Below are positions 52,371 to 62,409 of a stretch of 64,000 bases of DNA, piece after piece. This DNA comes from Paenibacillus sp. 1_12 (GTDB lineage: Bacteria; Bacillota; Bacilli; Paenibacillales; NBRC-103111), in contig NZ_FOTE01000010.1 in assembly GCF_900114475.1 (NCBI RefSeq), forward strand, positions 62,001 to 126,000, written 5' to 3'. The notes beneath the pieces are model-generated. The model searched no databases. It had not been told where the DNA came from and saw only the letters and a program-made list of their open reading frames with translations. Made by a program: the position numbers and the translations under genes. Each line of letters opens with the position of its first letter. Within the stretch, counting starts at the first letter, position 1.

Positions 52371-54083
52371 TCAAGGCTGTGCATAAAAAGGCGACAGAAG
52401 TTCCCCCCCTTCGTTTAACAAACGTTCGAATTCCTTTGCAGGAAGCGGTTTACTGAAATGATAGCCCTGCGCGTGACGGCAGTGTTGATGCAGCAAAAAT
52501 TGCAAATCCTGAGCGGTTTCCACTCCTTCCGCCACGACCTCCAGCCTTAAATGGTTGGCCATTGCAATAATCGTACTCACTATTGCCGCGCTGTCGGCAT
52601 CATGATTAATATCACGTATAAATGATTGATCAATCTTCAGCTTATGTAAAGGAAGTCTGCGTAAGTATTGAAGAGAGCTGTAGCCGGTACCAAAATCGTC
52701 CATCGAAATCCGGATACCTAATTCCTTCAACTCATTTAATTTACGAATCACACGCTCAACGTTGTCCATCGCCATACTTTCTGTAATTTCCAGCTCCAAA
52801 AACCTCGATTCCAGCTCGGTTTCCTCTAAAATTCGAATAATATCGCCGATTAGATTATGCTTCTGGAATTGACGAAGGGATAAGTTTACAGAAATGGATA
52901 AATGCTGAAATCCTGCCAAGTGCCACTTTTTATTTTGCCTGCATGCAGTACGAAGCACCCATTCGCCAATGGGCACGATCAAGCCTGTCTCCTCGGCGAG
53001 CGGTATGAATTGTGCCGGTGGAACCATTCCATGCTTCGGATGATGCCAACGGATCAACGCTTCCGCACCCATCAGCACATTGCGTTGAATATCGTATTGT
53101 GGTTGATAATACAGCTCAAACTCTTCACGCTCCAAGGCCCTGCGCAGATCATGCTCAAGCTCCAATCGAAGTCGTGCATTTGCACCAAAATCCCCGTGCT
53201 GGAGGCGATAGACACCCTCCCCATATTCTTTCTCCATCGCCTGAACATTGGCTGCATGCAGTAGCAATCCGTTCATATCCGTGCCATCCTGCGGATAGAA
53301 AGCCAATCCAATACTCCCAACAATCACAATCTCACGATCCCGTACCAAAAAAGGAGCCATCAACTGATCATGAATGGTGCGAGCCTTTTCCACAATTTCT
53401 GCGGCATTCTCGAATCTGGTAAACAGAATGGCAAATTCATGGTTACCTAACCGGCTGACGGTACAATCGAATCCAACCAGAAGCTGCAGCCGTTCACTGA
53501 CCTGCTTTAGCAGCAAATCCGCAAGATTGGGACCCATCAAATCATTTACCATTTGAAATCTTTCCAAATCGATGAGTAGAATCGCAAACTGGTCATCCTC
53601 GGAGTTGCCCAATGAAGCAGAAATCATTTGCGTCAACTGGATTTGAAACATAGTACGATTGGGAAGTCCCGTCAATGTGTCATGATAAGCCATGTGCTCA
53701 ATGAGCTGAAGGGCCCTCTTTTGGTCCGTCACGTCTTTGAGCACTACATATATGTATAGCTGTTCATCACATTCAACCGGTATTAAACGCAATTGAAGCT
53801 CCATCACCTGCCCGCTCCGCTCAGGAAATTCAACTTCAAGATTACTTGCCAGTCCCCGAAGAGCACCTTGAAAATGGGCTGCAAACGTATGTCCGTTCTC
53901 CTTATCCAAAAGAGATTCAAAAGAACAACCCAACCAATCCTTCGAATCCAGTCGTGACAATCGGATACACTCCGTATTTAACTGCATAATGATACCAATT
54001 GAACTCAGAAGCACGATAGCATCGCCGCTGTGCTTGAATAAGGGCTGCTGTGCAAGTGGCAGCGATGATTCTATATAATCCAT
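52371..54083 (-). CDS. PAS-GGDEF-EAL protein, probable c-di-GMP phosphodiesterase
   Basis: A 570-residue cytoplasmic protein. A PAS-like domain (about 15-115, [17 protein letters not shown]) is followed by a GGDEF domain (about 130-290). The active-site loop reads RLGNHEF instead of RxGGDEF, so cyclase activity is unlikely. The EAL domain (about 310-560) is intact: [30 protein letters not shown] and QSFIRDI. It should hydrolyse c-di-GMP. ATG 54083 has GGAGAG nine bases upstream. Confidence 0.87.
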   Translation of the reverse strand: MDYIESSLPLAQQPLFKHSGDAIVLLSSIGIIMQLNTECIRLSRLDSKDWLGCSFESLLDKENGHTFAAHFQGALRGLASNLEVEFPERSGQVMELQLRLIPVECDEQLYIYVVLKDVTDQKRALQLIEHMAYHDTLTGLPNRTMFQIQLTQMISASLGNSEDDQFAILLIDLERFQMVNDLMGPNLADLLLKQVSERLQLLVGFDCTVSRLGNHEFAILFTRFENAAEIVEKARTIHDQLMAPFLVRDREIVIVGSIGLAFYPQDGTDMNGLLLHAANVQAMEKEYGEGVYRLQHGDFGANARLRLELEHDLRRALEREEFELYYQPQYDIQRNVLMGAEALIRWHHPKHGMVPPAQFIPLAEETGLIVPIGEWVLRTACRQNKKWHLAGFQHLSISVNLSLRQFQKHNLIGDIIRILEETELESRFLELEITESMAMDNVERVIRKLNELKELGIRISMDDFGTGYSSLQYLRRLPLHKLKIDQSFIRDINHDADSAAIVSTIIAMANHLRLEVVAEGVETAQDLQFLLHQHCRHAQGYHFSKPLPAKEFERLLNEGGELLSPFYAQP

Positions 54084-54325
54084 AATCAACTTCTCTCCAG
54101 ACTGCTATATGAGCAGATTCCGCTAAAATACCCTCTCATTATGATAGCAAAGAGCTTCATTGTGGAAGTAAGTCATGCGTGCCTTCTCAAAACTTAAAGT
54201 TTAGCTTTTCAGCGTCAATTATAGCACAGATAAAGGAATTTGATGACGAAATTAATCGAATCATGTAGAAAAAAGGACTATGCAACGTTCACACAATCCC
54301 TCAATATGTATATTTATACAATATA

Positions 54326-54802
54326 TTACAGTATTTTCTCGATAGCTTCTGTTAATTCAGCATCCTCAGGCGCAACACGGCTGGAGAATCGGCCAGCAAC
54401 GGTACCCTCCTTGCTAATTAAAAACTTCTCAAAATTCCATTTTACATCACCTTGCGGCTCAGCCTGCTCAGTTAACAGCGCGTAAAGAGGATGCTTGTCA
54501 TCTCCCAGAATGGAAACTTTACCTAGCACTTCAAAAGTAACATCATAGTTTAAGCTGCAAAATTCCTGAATTTCTTCTGCACTTCCCGGCTCCTGACCGC
54601 CGAAATCGTTGCAGGGTACGCCCAGAACAACAAGCCCACGATTCTTCCATTGCTGGTTCAGCTTTTCAAGACCTGCATACTGTGGTGTAAAGCCGCATTT
54701 GGAAGCCACGTTCACAATCAGCAGTACTTTGCCCTCGTATTCGCTTAATGGCTTACTGCCGCCGCTCGCTGTCGGCACGGATATTTCATAAATGCTTGAC
54801 AT
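54326..54802 (-). CDS. Glutathione-peroxidase-like thiol peroxidase
   Basis: A 158-residue protein of the BsaA/Gpx type. The peroxidatic Cys is in NVASKCGFTPQY (about 36), with GVPCNDFGGQEPG and WNFEKFLIS holding the Gln and Trp of the catalytic tetrad. In bacteria these use thioredoxin or a thiol to reduce peroxides. The start is ATG 54802 with AAGGAGGG nine bases upstream; a frame running further upstream only translates the repeat array. Confidence 0.92.
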   Translation of the reverse strand: MSSIYEISVPTASGGSKPLSEYEGKVLLIVNVASKCGFTPQYAGLEKLNQQWKNRGLVVLGVPCNDFGGQEPGSAEEIQEFCSLNYDVTFEVLGKVSILGDDKHPLYALLTEQAEPQGDVKWNFEKFLISKEGTVAGRFSSRVAPEDAELTEAIEKIL

Positions 54803-54810
54803 GGTTGATA

Positions 54811-54992
54811 CCCTCCTTAAAGTTTTGTGGAACAAAACTGGCTTCGTAAGCATTCACTAAGTTTTCCCAGAAAACTTACTTCGTAAGCATCTACTGAGTT
54901 TTGTGGAACAAAACTAGCTTCGTAAGCATTCACTAAGTTTTCGCAGAAAACTTACTTCGTAAGCATCTACTGAGTTTTCGTAAAATGCTTAC
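54811..54992 (-). repeat. 5'-UTR hairpin repeat array, four units plus remnant (gpx)
   Basis: Hairpin starts on the plus strand are at 54822, 54861, 54898, 54937 and 54974 (spacings 39, 37, 39, 37). Units 1 and 3 are AGTTTTGTGGAACAAAACT followed by [G/A]GCTTCGTAAGCATTCACTA. Units 2 and 4 are AGTTTTCnCAGAAAACTT with ACTTCGTAAGCATCTACTG. The order is A-B-A-B, then a truncated unit. In gene orientation the nearest hairpin runs into TTAAGGAGGG. Confidence 0.93.
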
Positions 54993-55156
54993 TTTTCATT
55001 CTTGACTTATCATACCATGAATCGATTCATAAATAGAAATCCTGCAATAATTCGTATATCTAAAATTATTTTGCTACAATTAAAGATGAACTTGGGCTCG
55101 CTATGACACATTTGCAGGGGAGGCACCCATTCGCTCACGATCAAGATCGTTGACTA

Positions 55157-56476
55157 ATGCGGATGGACATTCAAATGAATGAAATTCAAAAAATCCAACA
55201 TCAGCTGGAGCAGGCTATCGGACTGCTGGAAAGCCGCTTTTTGGAGCGAGAAGAGCTAATTCGTTTACTTGTACTTGGCTTGATGGGCAATGAGAATGTA
55301 CTTTTGATTGGCCCTCCCGGTACAGCCAAATCGCAGCTGGCAAGAGCTGTCTCGCAGCTGTTCGGCAGCGGAGAATGGTTCGAATATTTATTAACCCGTT
55401 TTACGACACCTGATGAGCTGTTTGGTCCAGTCTCATTACAGAAGCTGAAGCTTGATCAATATATTCGGCAAACCGAGGGGTATTTGCCTGCTGCTGACTT
55501 TGCTTTTCTCGATGAAATATTCAAAGCTAATAGCGCTATCCTGAACGCTTTGCTATCCATATTAAATGAACGCGTCTTTTTTAATGGACGTGACAAAGAG
55601 CAATCTCCACTCCTCTTTCTGATGGCCGCCTCCAACGAGCTTCCGGAAGAAAACGAGCAATTAGCCGCACTGTATGACCGTTTCCTCATTCGCTATGAGG
55701 TCGGTTTCTTGAAGCATATGTCGAGCTATGAGCAGATGTTTCAGCTTCCAACCGATAAGCTCCCTTCTTTGTTGACAGTCAAGGATGTGGAAACAGTAAG
55801 ACAGGCAGCTGAAGGAGTCACCATTCCAGAATCGCTTATTTATATGCTATACCAGCTGAAAACCGCAATGGAAGCAAAAGAATTCACCTTACCCGACCGC
55901 CGCTGGCGAAAGATCGGGCAATTGTGGAAAACCTCAGCCGCATTAAACGGTCGAGATGCCGTTAATGTCTGGGATACCGTATACACGCCAAACATGCTGT
56001 GGGATTTTCCAGAGGATATCACGGTAGTGCAGGAATTGTTTCAGACCGCCTTTCAAGAGGCTCTTAAACAGCAGTCCGAGCGTGATCTGCCTCTTCGCGA
56101 CTATGATCAGACCGCTAAACGATGGCTGGAAATGGAGGATGAGCTTCATGCGTTCCAGTTCAAGAAGGAAGTCGGCGGCTCGCTCGGAAAGGAAGCACAG
56201 GAGCAGTTAAAGAATCGGCTTGAGCAATGTAAACAAGAGCTGGAAGAAACAGCACGGCTTCTGCGCGGCAAATTGGTGCAATGGCAGCAGCGGGAAAAGG
56301 ATTGGCCGGGCTATATCCGCAACCAAAATTTTTTGCTGATCCAGACGGATCGATTCGCTGTAAAATATACACATTTGCGGATTCAGGGAGAACGAATTTT
56401 ACAGACGCTGCAAGGCTTGTACCGCACGTTGTTTGACTGTGAAATTCCCGGTGTCCAATACGACTACACGCTATAG
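55157..56476 (+). CDS. MoxR-type AAA+ ATPase (RavA-like)
   Basis: A 439-residue AAA+ protein. Walker A is GPPGTAKSQ (about 55-63), Walker B ADFAFLDEIFK, sensor-1 region LFLMAASNELPEE and sensor-2 in LPDRRWRK. After the AAA+ core (to about 300) comes a coiled-coil region (EEDELHAFQFKKEVG and KNRLEQCKQELEE). MoxR/RavA ATPases chaperone assembly of metal-dependent complexes. A strong SD is not present at 55157; ATG 55175 (MNEIQ) is an alternative start. The next gene, encoding a VWA protein, starts 31 bp downstream. Confidence 0.87.
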   Translation: MRMDIQMNEIQKIQHQLEQAIGLLESRFLEREELIRLLVLGLMGNENVLLIGPPGTAKSQLARAVSQLFGSGEWFEYLLTRFTTPDELFGPVSLQKLKLDQYIRQTEGYLPAADFAFLDEIFKANSAILNALLSILNERVFFNGRDKEQSPLLFLMAASNELPEENEQLAALYDRFLIRYEVGFLKHMSSYEQMFQLPTDKLPSLLTVKDVETVRQAAEGVTIPESLIYMLYQLKTAMEAKEFTLPDRRWRKIGQLWKTSAALNGRDAVNVWDTVYTPNMLWDFPEDITVVQELFQTAFQEALKQQSERDLPLRDYDQTAKRWLEMEDELHAFQFKKEVGGSLGKEAQEQLKNRLEQCKQELEETARLLRGKLVQWQQREKDWPGYIRNQNFLLIQTDRFAVKYTHLRIQGERILQTLQGLYRTLFDCEIPGVQYDYTL

Positions 56477-56507
56477 CAGGCTGAACCATTATTCGTATAG
56501 GCGGTGA

Positions 56508-58223
56508 ATGAGGTTGATCATCCAATGTGCCCGTATAGACCGCTATGTATTTGATGGCTATGTCCATTCATCGCGCACCGCGCAGGAATGGATTCGTGAG
56601 ACGAAAGGCTCCGCGGCCTGGTTTTCAGTGGAGCTGTTTGCCGATTTCTTTATGTGCTTTTATTTGCCAAAACCGCAAATCGATCGTTCCCAGGAAGCTA
56701 CACCCTTTCATCGCTGGCTGGTCGGACAGCTGCGCAGGCAATTTTTTTATCGCTCCATTCGTCCCCGTACAATAGGTGAGGTTAATGCATCATTCAAGAC
56801 AGCACTTAAAGCGCTGATGTGGCTGACTTCAACCTATGCCGAGGAAGTGAAGCAGCGCAAGCAGGATGAAACCTTGCTGGGGATCGGTCTGCTCAATAAG
56901 CAGATGGGTCAGGGGCAGGACAGCACACAGATTAGCGAGCATTTAAGCGATAAACAGCTGGAGCGGCTAAAACTGGTTGGCTACACGCTCCAGCAGGGAA
57001 AACGCAATGTCGAGGATAAGCAGGCTTCGCTGGACTCAAGACCTTTGGTTGAAACGGAAATACAACAGTTGAAAGAACGCATTGTAGCACTACAGACAGA
57101 AATGCGTACCGATTTTGTAAAACGGGATAAGCTGAAGCTCAAGCTGCGCAAGTCTGAAGCAGAGCTAGAGCAGAGAGAACGTCAGCTGGAACGACTGACC
57201 AAGCGCGAGAAGGATACGTTTCAACAGTTGGAAGAGCAGTTGGGACAATGGCTGAACCGTTCACTCAAGGATGCATTGGGACGTGAAGAACAGGAAAGTT
57301 TAGATGTACACGATTTGCTGCAAGCGAGCCAACGAGTGGCCAATCGTTATTGGGGAAGTGATCTCGGGAGGCTGCACAGACAGGAATTTTCCAACTATCT
57401 CCAATGGTTGAATAAGCTGAAGCGTCATCCAGAGCTGATTGCTTTTCTACAGGAGGTAGGACGTAATCTACAGCATCTCAAGGTACAGCGCCGCAGCCAA
57501 CGTTCTCCTCATATTCCTGAGGCTTATGACGATTTGCGGCAATCCGCTAATATTGCCCATATGCTGCCAAGTGAAGCCAGTCTGTTGGCTGATCCTGATT
57601 TTGAATCGTATTTCTTGGTAAAATGGCTTGATCACAAGCTACTGACGTACAATGTGAGCGGACGCACCAAAGAACCGCACAAGGGGCCGGTTATTTGTAT
57701 GCTGGATACTTCTCATTCGATGCGCGGCAGCAAGCTGCGAGTGGCACAAATTTTTGTCGCGACCTTTGCGGCATTTAGCTTGATAGAGCGGCGCGACTTT
57801 GTGCTGCTGCTGTTCGGTGCCCGAGGTGAATTGGTCGAGCAGACACTCTATTGGCGCAAGCCAGACTGGCCGGCATTTTACGCTTTGACACAACTGGCGT
57901 TTGGGGGAGGCACCCATTTTGATGCCCCTATCAAACGAGGGATGGAAATGGTAGAAGCCAATCCGCGGTTCAAAGATGCTGATTTTGTTATGGTCACCGA
58001 TGGTATAGGTACGATCAGTGCATCCGTTCGTCAGCAATTGGCTGAGCTCGGAGCCCACAGGCAGGTGCGGCTGCATTCACTCATTGTTGGCAATGCCCGC
58101 CAGCACCTTGTCAATCGATACGATATTCTTGGCGTTTCCCATCAGGTTCGTTTTGCAGCAACCTGGGAAACGCAGTCCCCATCCAGTAATGAGCTGCTTC
58201 TTGATGTATTTCGCAAGCGTTAG
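56508..58223 (+). CDS. VWA domain protein, partner of the MoxR ATPase (ViaA-like)
   Basis: A 571-residue protein. Residues about 190-260 are a long charged coiled coil. The C-terminal ~180 residues are a von Willebrand A domain with the MIDAS motif CMLDTSHSMRGSK, followed by FGGGTHFDAPI (T residue) and MVTDGIGT. It is the typical downstream partner of MoxR ATPases (RavA-ViaA layout). In E. coli RavA-ViaA binds lipids and sensitises to aminoglycosides; the role here is unknown. It overlaps the convergent MATE gene by 4 bp. Confidence 0.85.
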   Translation: MRLIIQCARIDRYVFDGYVHSSRTAQEWIRETKGSAAWFSVELFADFFMCFYLPKPQIDRSQEATPFHRWLVGQLRRQFFYRSIRPRTIGEVNASFKTALKALMWLTSTYAEEVKQRKQDETLLGIGLLNKQMGQGQDSTQISEHLSDKQLERLKLVGYTLQQGKRNVEDKQASLDSRPLVETEIQQLKERIVALQTEMRTDFVKRDKLKLKLRKSEAELEQRERQLERLTKREKDTFQQLEEQLGQWLNRSLKDALGREEQESLDVHDLLQASQRVANRYWGSDLGRLHRQEFSNYLQWLNKLKRHPELIAFLQEVGRNLQHLKVQRRSQRSPHIPEAYDDLRQSANIAHMLPSEASLLADPDFESYFLVKWLDHKLLTYNVSGRTKEPHKGPVICMLDTSHSMRGSKLRVAQIFVATFAAFSLIERRDFVLLLFGARGELVEQTLYWRKPDWPAFYALTQLAFGGGTHFDAPIKRGMEMVEANPRFKDADFVMVTDGIGTISASVRQQLAELGAHRQVRLHSLIVGNARQHLVNRYDILGVSHQVRFAATWETQSPSSNELLLDVFRKR

Positions 58224-59614
58224 GCTGGTTTAGCTGCCGGCCTCATTCTTGCTTTTTTCCAATTTCCAAATCGATAGTATAAAATATTTAATACTGCTGC
58301 AACTGTAAAGCTGACCGAAAAGCTCCACCAGATGGAGTCAAACCCGTACATACCACCCAGCAGGTAAGCAAGCGGATTCCTAACCAGCAATAAGGCGATA
58401 AAAGAGATGACAAGCGGCACAATAACAGAGCCTGCAGATCTGACAACACCTGCCACCACATTGAAGATACCAAAGATAATGAACGACCAGAGCGTTAAAT
58501 TATTGATGTGCACACCAATATCAATCGCGTTACCTTCAGGTAAAAAGAGACTCACGGCTTGTCGGTTAAATAAATGTATGAACGAAACCAATACGCCCGT
58601 CAAGCCCACATTAAAGGCCACACCCGTCCATGTAATCCGGTTAACACGATCCCAATTCCCTGCTCCAATATTTTGCGCTGCCATAGAAGTCACCGCTCCG
58701 CCAATCGCAAGAGCCGGCATCTGCACGTAGCTTGAAATTTGAGTCGCGATCCCAAAAGCAGCTGAAGCTTCTGACCCGTAAGAGTTTACCAAATGGATCA
58801 AAAACAAATTACTTAACGAAACCACAACCATATTCAAACCCATAGGAAGCCCCTTTTGGATGAGCGCACGTACAATATCCCATTTTAAACGCAGCATATG
58901 AAGATCGTCCTTCGTAATACGAAGAAAATATTGTTTTCTATACAAATATACCAGCAGCAGCACAAAGCTGACCAATTGAGAAAAGAAGGTCGCATAGGCA
59001 GAGCCGGATATACCGAGCCGTGGAAACGGTCCCATCCCTTCTATTAATAACGGATTAAGCAGCACGTCAAGCCCCACCGATAGCAGTAAAAAGTAAAATG
59101 GGGTTTTGGCATCACCTGATCCACGCAGCACAGCCATCACGAGATTATAACCGAACATGAAAGGCACCCCAGCGAAAATTATCCGTGTATAAGCAATTGC
59201 AAACTCCCTCGCATCTGCTGGTGTATTCAACAAATCAAGAATTTCCGGTGAAAAAATCAAACCGATGGCTCCAACTATAATCGATAGCACCATAAAAAAT
59301 ACCGCGCTAGTACCGACTACCTTTTTAGCCTCGTCTATCCGTTTCGCTCCGAGATTTTGTCCGATCAAAATAACAGCAGCCATTGCAATACCAAAAATTG
59401 CACTAATTAATAAAAACATAATAATGTTGGCATTTGACGTTGCCGCCAGAGCTTGCTCACCGAGAAACTTGCCAATCCAGATTGCATTCACAGAACCGTT
59501 TAAAGATTGGAGCACATTGCCAAGCAATATCGGTAAAGAAAATAAAAAAAGCGTCTTAGCGATAGGTCCTTCCGTTAAAGAGGGACGTGCCGCTGCGGGT
59601 TTAGAAGGGTTCAT
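58220..59614 (-). CDS. MATE family efflux transporter
   Basis: A 464-residue protein with about 12 hydrophobic segments in two repeats. The N-terminal repeat has FSLPILLGNVLQSLNGSVNAIWIGKFLG, and the C-terminal repeat KGLPMGLNMVVVSLSNLFLIHLVNSYGSEA with AQNIGAGNWDRVNR. MATE exporters expel drugs or metabolites using Na+ or H+. GGAGAA precedes the ATG. Convergent with the VWA gene. Substrate unknown. Confidence 0.9.
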   Translation of the reverse strand: MNPSKPAAARPSLTEGPIAKTLFLFSLPILLGNVLQSLNGSVNAIWIGKFLGEQALAATSNANIIMFLLISAIFGIAMAAVILIGQNLGAKRIDEAKKVVGTSAVFFMVLSIIVGAIGLIFSPEILDLLNTPADAREFAIAYTRIIFAGVPFMFGYNLVMAVLRGSGDAKTPFYFLLLSVGLDVLLNPLLIEGMGPFPRLGISGSAYATFFSQLVSFVLLLVYLYRKQYFLRITKDDLHMLRLKWDIVRALIQKGLPMGLNMVVVSLSNLFLIHLVNSYGSEASAAFGIATQISSYVQMPALAIGGAVTSMAAQNIGAGNWDRVNRITWTGVAFNVGLTGVLVSFIHLFNRQAVSLFLPEGNAIDIGVHINNLTLWSFIIFGIFNVVAGVVRSAGSVIVPLVISFIALLLVRNPLAYLLGGMYGFDSIWWSFSVSFTVAAVLNILYYRFGNWKKARMRPAAKPA

Positions 59615-59733
59615 CCGTATTCTCCTTTGTTATTAGGTGACAATCCATATAGAAAAGGATACCTCATTAAATCGTTCAATGCTATAATACCTAAAGAATT
59701 AATACTGATATCTACTCAGACAGGAGAACAACC

Positions 59734-61092
59734 GTGATTATCACCATGATTCAATCTACAAGACCTATTTTGTACAGCTTACTCGTCCTATCCTTTGTAC
59801 TGCAGACCTTGATCGGGTCGACCTGGCTCCAATTTGTCGAAGGAAGCCTTGCCATCGTATGCCTAGCTATTTCCATGCATGACGCACGCAGAATGTTTCA
59901 AATCGCTGGCTCACTATTTATTGCCGCAGGGATCGCTTGTATGATTTGGGGACAGCTTTCGATCTCTCAGCTCCCATTATTGATGACATCCAACGTCATG
60001 CTGATTTCGCTGCTGTACATGCTGCCGTTTATTAACCGTGTCATTCGGATTGGAGGCTATGATCGACACTTAAGCCGATGGCTCCATGTAAAGTCCGGTA
60101 ATTTGGGCAGCTTATATGTACGCTCTTTGGCAGTAAGCTATTTGTTAAGCCTTTTTCTGTTTTTTGCCGCTCTTCCTTTAGTACATAGAGTATTGAAAAA
60201 GCATTTACAGCATCAAGAGCAGGGATTGGCCAATCGTTTCATCGCCAGTGCAATCTTACGCGGCTTTGGGATAGTCGCTTTATGGAGTCCGGTTGAACCC
60301 TTGGTGGCAACTGCTGTACTCATTACTGGCATCTCATACATGTCATTGCTCCCTTGGATGCTCGGCTTATCCGTCCTTATGTTTATAGCTGGCGGTCTGT
60401 GGGGCTTAAGCTATCGTAAAATCAAGGACGAAGCCATGATCAATGCTTCCGCGAAAGCCCCCTCATGGTTCAAGACCATTTCCTTTTTATTCGCTCTGTT
60501 GCTGCTGATTACGTTCGCTTTCTTGCTCCAATCGGCTTTACAGCTATCTTTTTTCTCGGCAATGACGTTTGTACTGCTTCCTTTTTCTATTGCATGGGCT
60601 ATCGTCTTACGACGCTTTGGGCGCTTTGTCGCTTCTGTCCGGCTGCATGGGAGAGAGGGCATTGTCGGACTGCGCCATTTACTGGTATTGTTCCTGTCAT
60701 TCGGATTTTTTAATAGTGCGGTGTCCAAAAGTCCGTTGTTTCATCTGGTCGAGGGTTCCGTTCAATCCATCTCCCATTGGCCGTCCTTACTGCTAATTGT
60801 CATTTTTCTGGTCTGTTTTCTTTTACCGGTTGCTGGCATTCATCCTTTGGTTGTGATGGGGATATTCGGTTTCCTGCTGCAGCCCGTGCTCGTGATCATG
60901 AATCCGTTAAGTATCGCTATTGTGCTGATTACCTCATGCTTGTGCTCTTCCTTTATGGGAACCTTTAACTCAACTGTGACGATCATGAGCGGCTTGCTCC
61001 GGGTTAATCCTTATCGGATAACCGCATGGAATCTCGGTTTTGGCTTGCTGTTTGGAGGTACAGGCGTGCTAGTCAGTTACTTGCTGCTGTAA
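59734..61092 (+). CDS. Polytopic membrane protein of unknown function
   Basis: A 452-residue protein with about 11-12 hydrophobic segments (LYSLLVLSFVLQTLIGSTW, LLMTSNVMLISLLYMLPF, FALLLLITFAFLL, LVCFLLPVAGIHPLVVMGIFGFLL). The late segment TSCLCSSFMGTFNSTVTIMSGLL with NPYRITAWNLGFGLLFGG resembles the re-entrant loop of ion-transporter-superfamily anion carriers, but I do not recognise a family. The start is GTG 59734 with GGAGAA seven to eight bases upstream. It is followed by a terminator. Confidence 0.7.
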   Translation: MIITMIQSTRPILYSLLVLSFVLQTLIGSTWLQFVEGSLAIVCLAISMHDARRMFQIAGSLFIAAGIACMIWGQLSISQLPLLMTSNVMLISLLYMLPFINRVIRIGGYDRHLSRWLHVKSGNLGSLYVRSLAVSYLLSLFLFFAALPLVHRVLKKHLQHQEQGLANRFIASAILRGFGIVALWSPVEPLVATAVLITGISYMSLLPWMLGLSVLMFIAGGLWGLSYRKIKDEAMINASAKAPSWFKTISFLFALLLLITFAFLLQSALQLSFFSAMTFVLLPFSIAWAIVLRRFGRFVASVRLHGREGIVGLRHLLVLFLSFGFFNSAVSKSPLFHLVEGSVQSISHWPSLLLIVIFLVCFLLPVAGIHPLVVMGIFGFLLQPVLVIMNPLSIAIVLITSCLCSSFMGTFNSTVTIMSGLLRVNPYRITAWNLGFGLLFGGTGVLVSYLLL

Positions 61093-61117
61093 CTACCCTA
61101 CTCATAACCGTGTATAT

Positions 61118-61153
61118 AAGGAATCGGCTGCTCTTCATGCTGATTCCTTTTTA
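61118..61153. terminator. Terminator between convergent genes
   Basis: AAGGAATCGGC (61118-61128) pairs with GCTGATTCCTT (61139-61149) with one wobble pair, followed by TTTATT on the plus strand. Confidence 0.78.
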
Positions 61154-61169
61154 TTATGATTTTTTCTTA

Positions 61170-62246
61170 CTAGCCAGCTTCTTCTTCTGCCTTATTCTTG
61201 ATCCGATCCACAATGTGCTCCAAGGGCTCAGGCTGCAGCAGCTCGACAGGTAAAATACCTTTATCAAACATCAACCCTTCACCTTCCAATACAACGACAT
61301 ACCGATCACCCAGCTTGGCAATATGCAACCGGTCACCAAAATCAGCCAACAAGGCTCGAACTGTCATATTCCCAAGCTTCAGCTTCATCTCCAGCTCCGG
61401 CTGCTGCTCCACCAATACAGAGGACGCCTCCATTACTTGTTCTTGTGACCACTTCTCTTGCAGTTCGCGCTTCTCGCTATATGCCCAGACTTCCATTTCC
61501 TGTGTCTCTTTCTCCCGCGCTTCTTCATTATCCTCGTAGACCTGCTCGATATATTGGTGAACAAAACCAAGCACCTGTTCATTCAATATTTCTGGCTGTG
61601 ATTTCTCATACTCGACATATTTCAGGAAATCCTCAAAATAACGGGCGTGCGAGGATTGATGAATTTTCAGCTCCCAAGGCTCCAGCATACCTTCCTCCGG
61701 CATATGCGGGTACATGATCGACTTCATATTTTTGGCATTAATCGCCATTTCAACCTTGTTCAGTAGACTTCTTTCGTCTGTAATTCGAGCAATTTTTTGT
61801 TCAAAATCACACTTCAATACAAATATAAACGGTTCGTCAAACAATTGACTCAGCTTGGCACGAGCGACAAACATAGCACCGCCACGAATCGCGCTCGTAT
61901 CCATATAGGCCTGCACCAAAGCTTCAGCATGTTCGATATAGGTATCCATCGTATCGGCCATACGCAGCCGTGCAAATAAATTATAATTAGGATTGCTGTC
62001 AAGATCATAGCCCGGCTCCACAGCGAATCGACCAATTTTCGTAGGCACCTGTTCGGCTTTCGGATTGCGTTCAGCATGACGCTTGGCGATTTTGGAGAAT
62101 TCTCCACCTAGAAAGGAGCTAAGCTCACTGTCTGCATAGTCGTCACCGTCGAGCGTCTGATAGTGCTTATACCGCTTACCGCCCTGCTCTTCTTCTCCCT
62201 CGATCTGAATCACAAAAAAAGATATACATTCGATGTCAAACTTCAT
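61170..62246 (-). CDS. DUF3900 family protein
   Basis: A 358-residue soluble protein. The N-terminus (IECISFFVIQIEGEEE and KRYKHYQTLDGDDYADSELSSFLGGEF) is the family hallmark as I know it from Bacillus. A central region has FEQKIARITDERSLLNKVEMAINAKNMKSI, followed by a coiled-coil-like acidic stretch (EDNEEAREKETQEMEVW). Function is not known; the layout resembles nucleoid-associated-type proteins weakly. GGGAG precedes the ATG. Confidence 0.78.
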   Translation of the reverse strand: MKFDIECISFFVIQIEGEEEQGGKRYKHYQTLDGDDYADSELSSFLGGEFSKIAKRHAERNPKAEQVPTKIGRFAVEPGYDLDSNPNYNLFARLRMADTMDTYIEHAEALVQAYMDTSAIRGGAMFVARAKLSQLFDEPFIFVLKCDFEQKIARITDERSLLNKVEMAINAKNMKSIMYPHMPEEGMLEPWELKIHQSSHARYFEDFLKYVEYEKSQPEILNEQVLGFVHQYIEQVYEDNEEAREKETQEMEVWAYSEKRELQEKWSQEQVMEASSVLVEQQPELEMKLKLGNMTVRALLADFGDRLHIAKLGDRYVVVLEGEGLMFDKGILPVELLQPEPLEHIVDRIKNKAEEEAG

Positions 62247-62280
62247 CCCTGCAACTCCCTTAAGAGGTTAAAATATCCAA

Positions 62281-62325
62281 ATAAAAACCCACCCCTAGGC
62301 TCATTAAAGCCCCGAAGGCGGGTTT
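62281..62325 (-). terminator. Terminator of the Cu/Zn SOD gene
   Basis: AAACCCACC (62285-62293) pairs with GGCGGGTTT (62317-62325), one mismatch. On the minus strand GGGTTTTTATTTGG follows. Confidence 0.78.
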
Positions 62326-62409
62326 AAATATCTTAACACAGGTTAAAGGGTGCAGCAATCCTTCATAACTTCCAAAAAGAAGCTTCCATCCATTTGTACT
62401 GCCTGCCAA

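Noticed and set aside
54811-54992. CRISPR-like look of the regularly spaced repeats
   Set aside because: Units are contiguous hairpins without unique 30-40 bp spacers, they lie at ribosome binding sites, and no cas genes are nearby.
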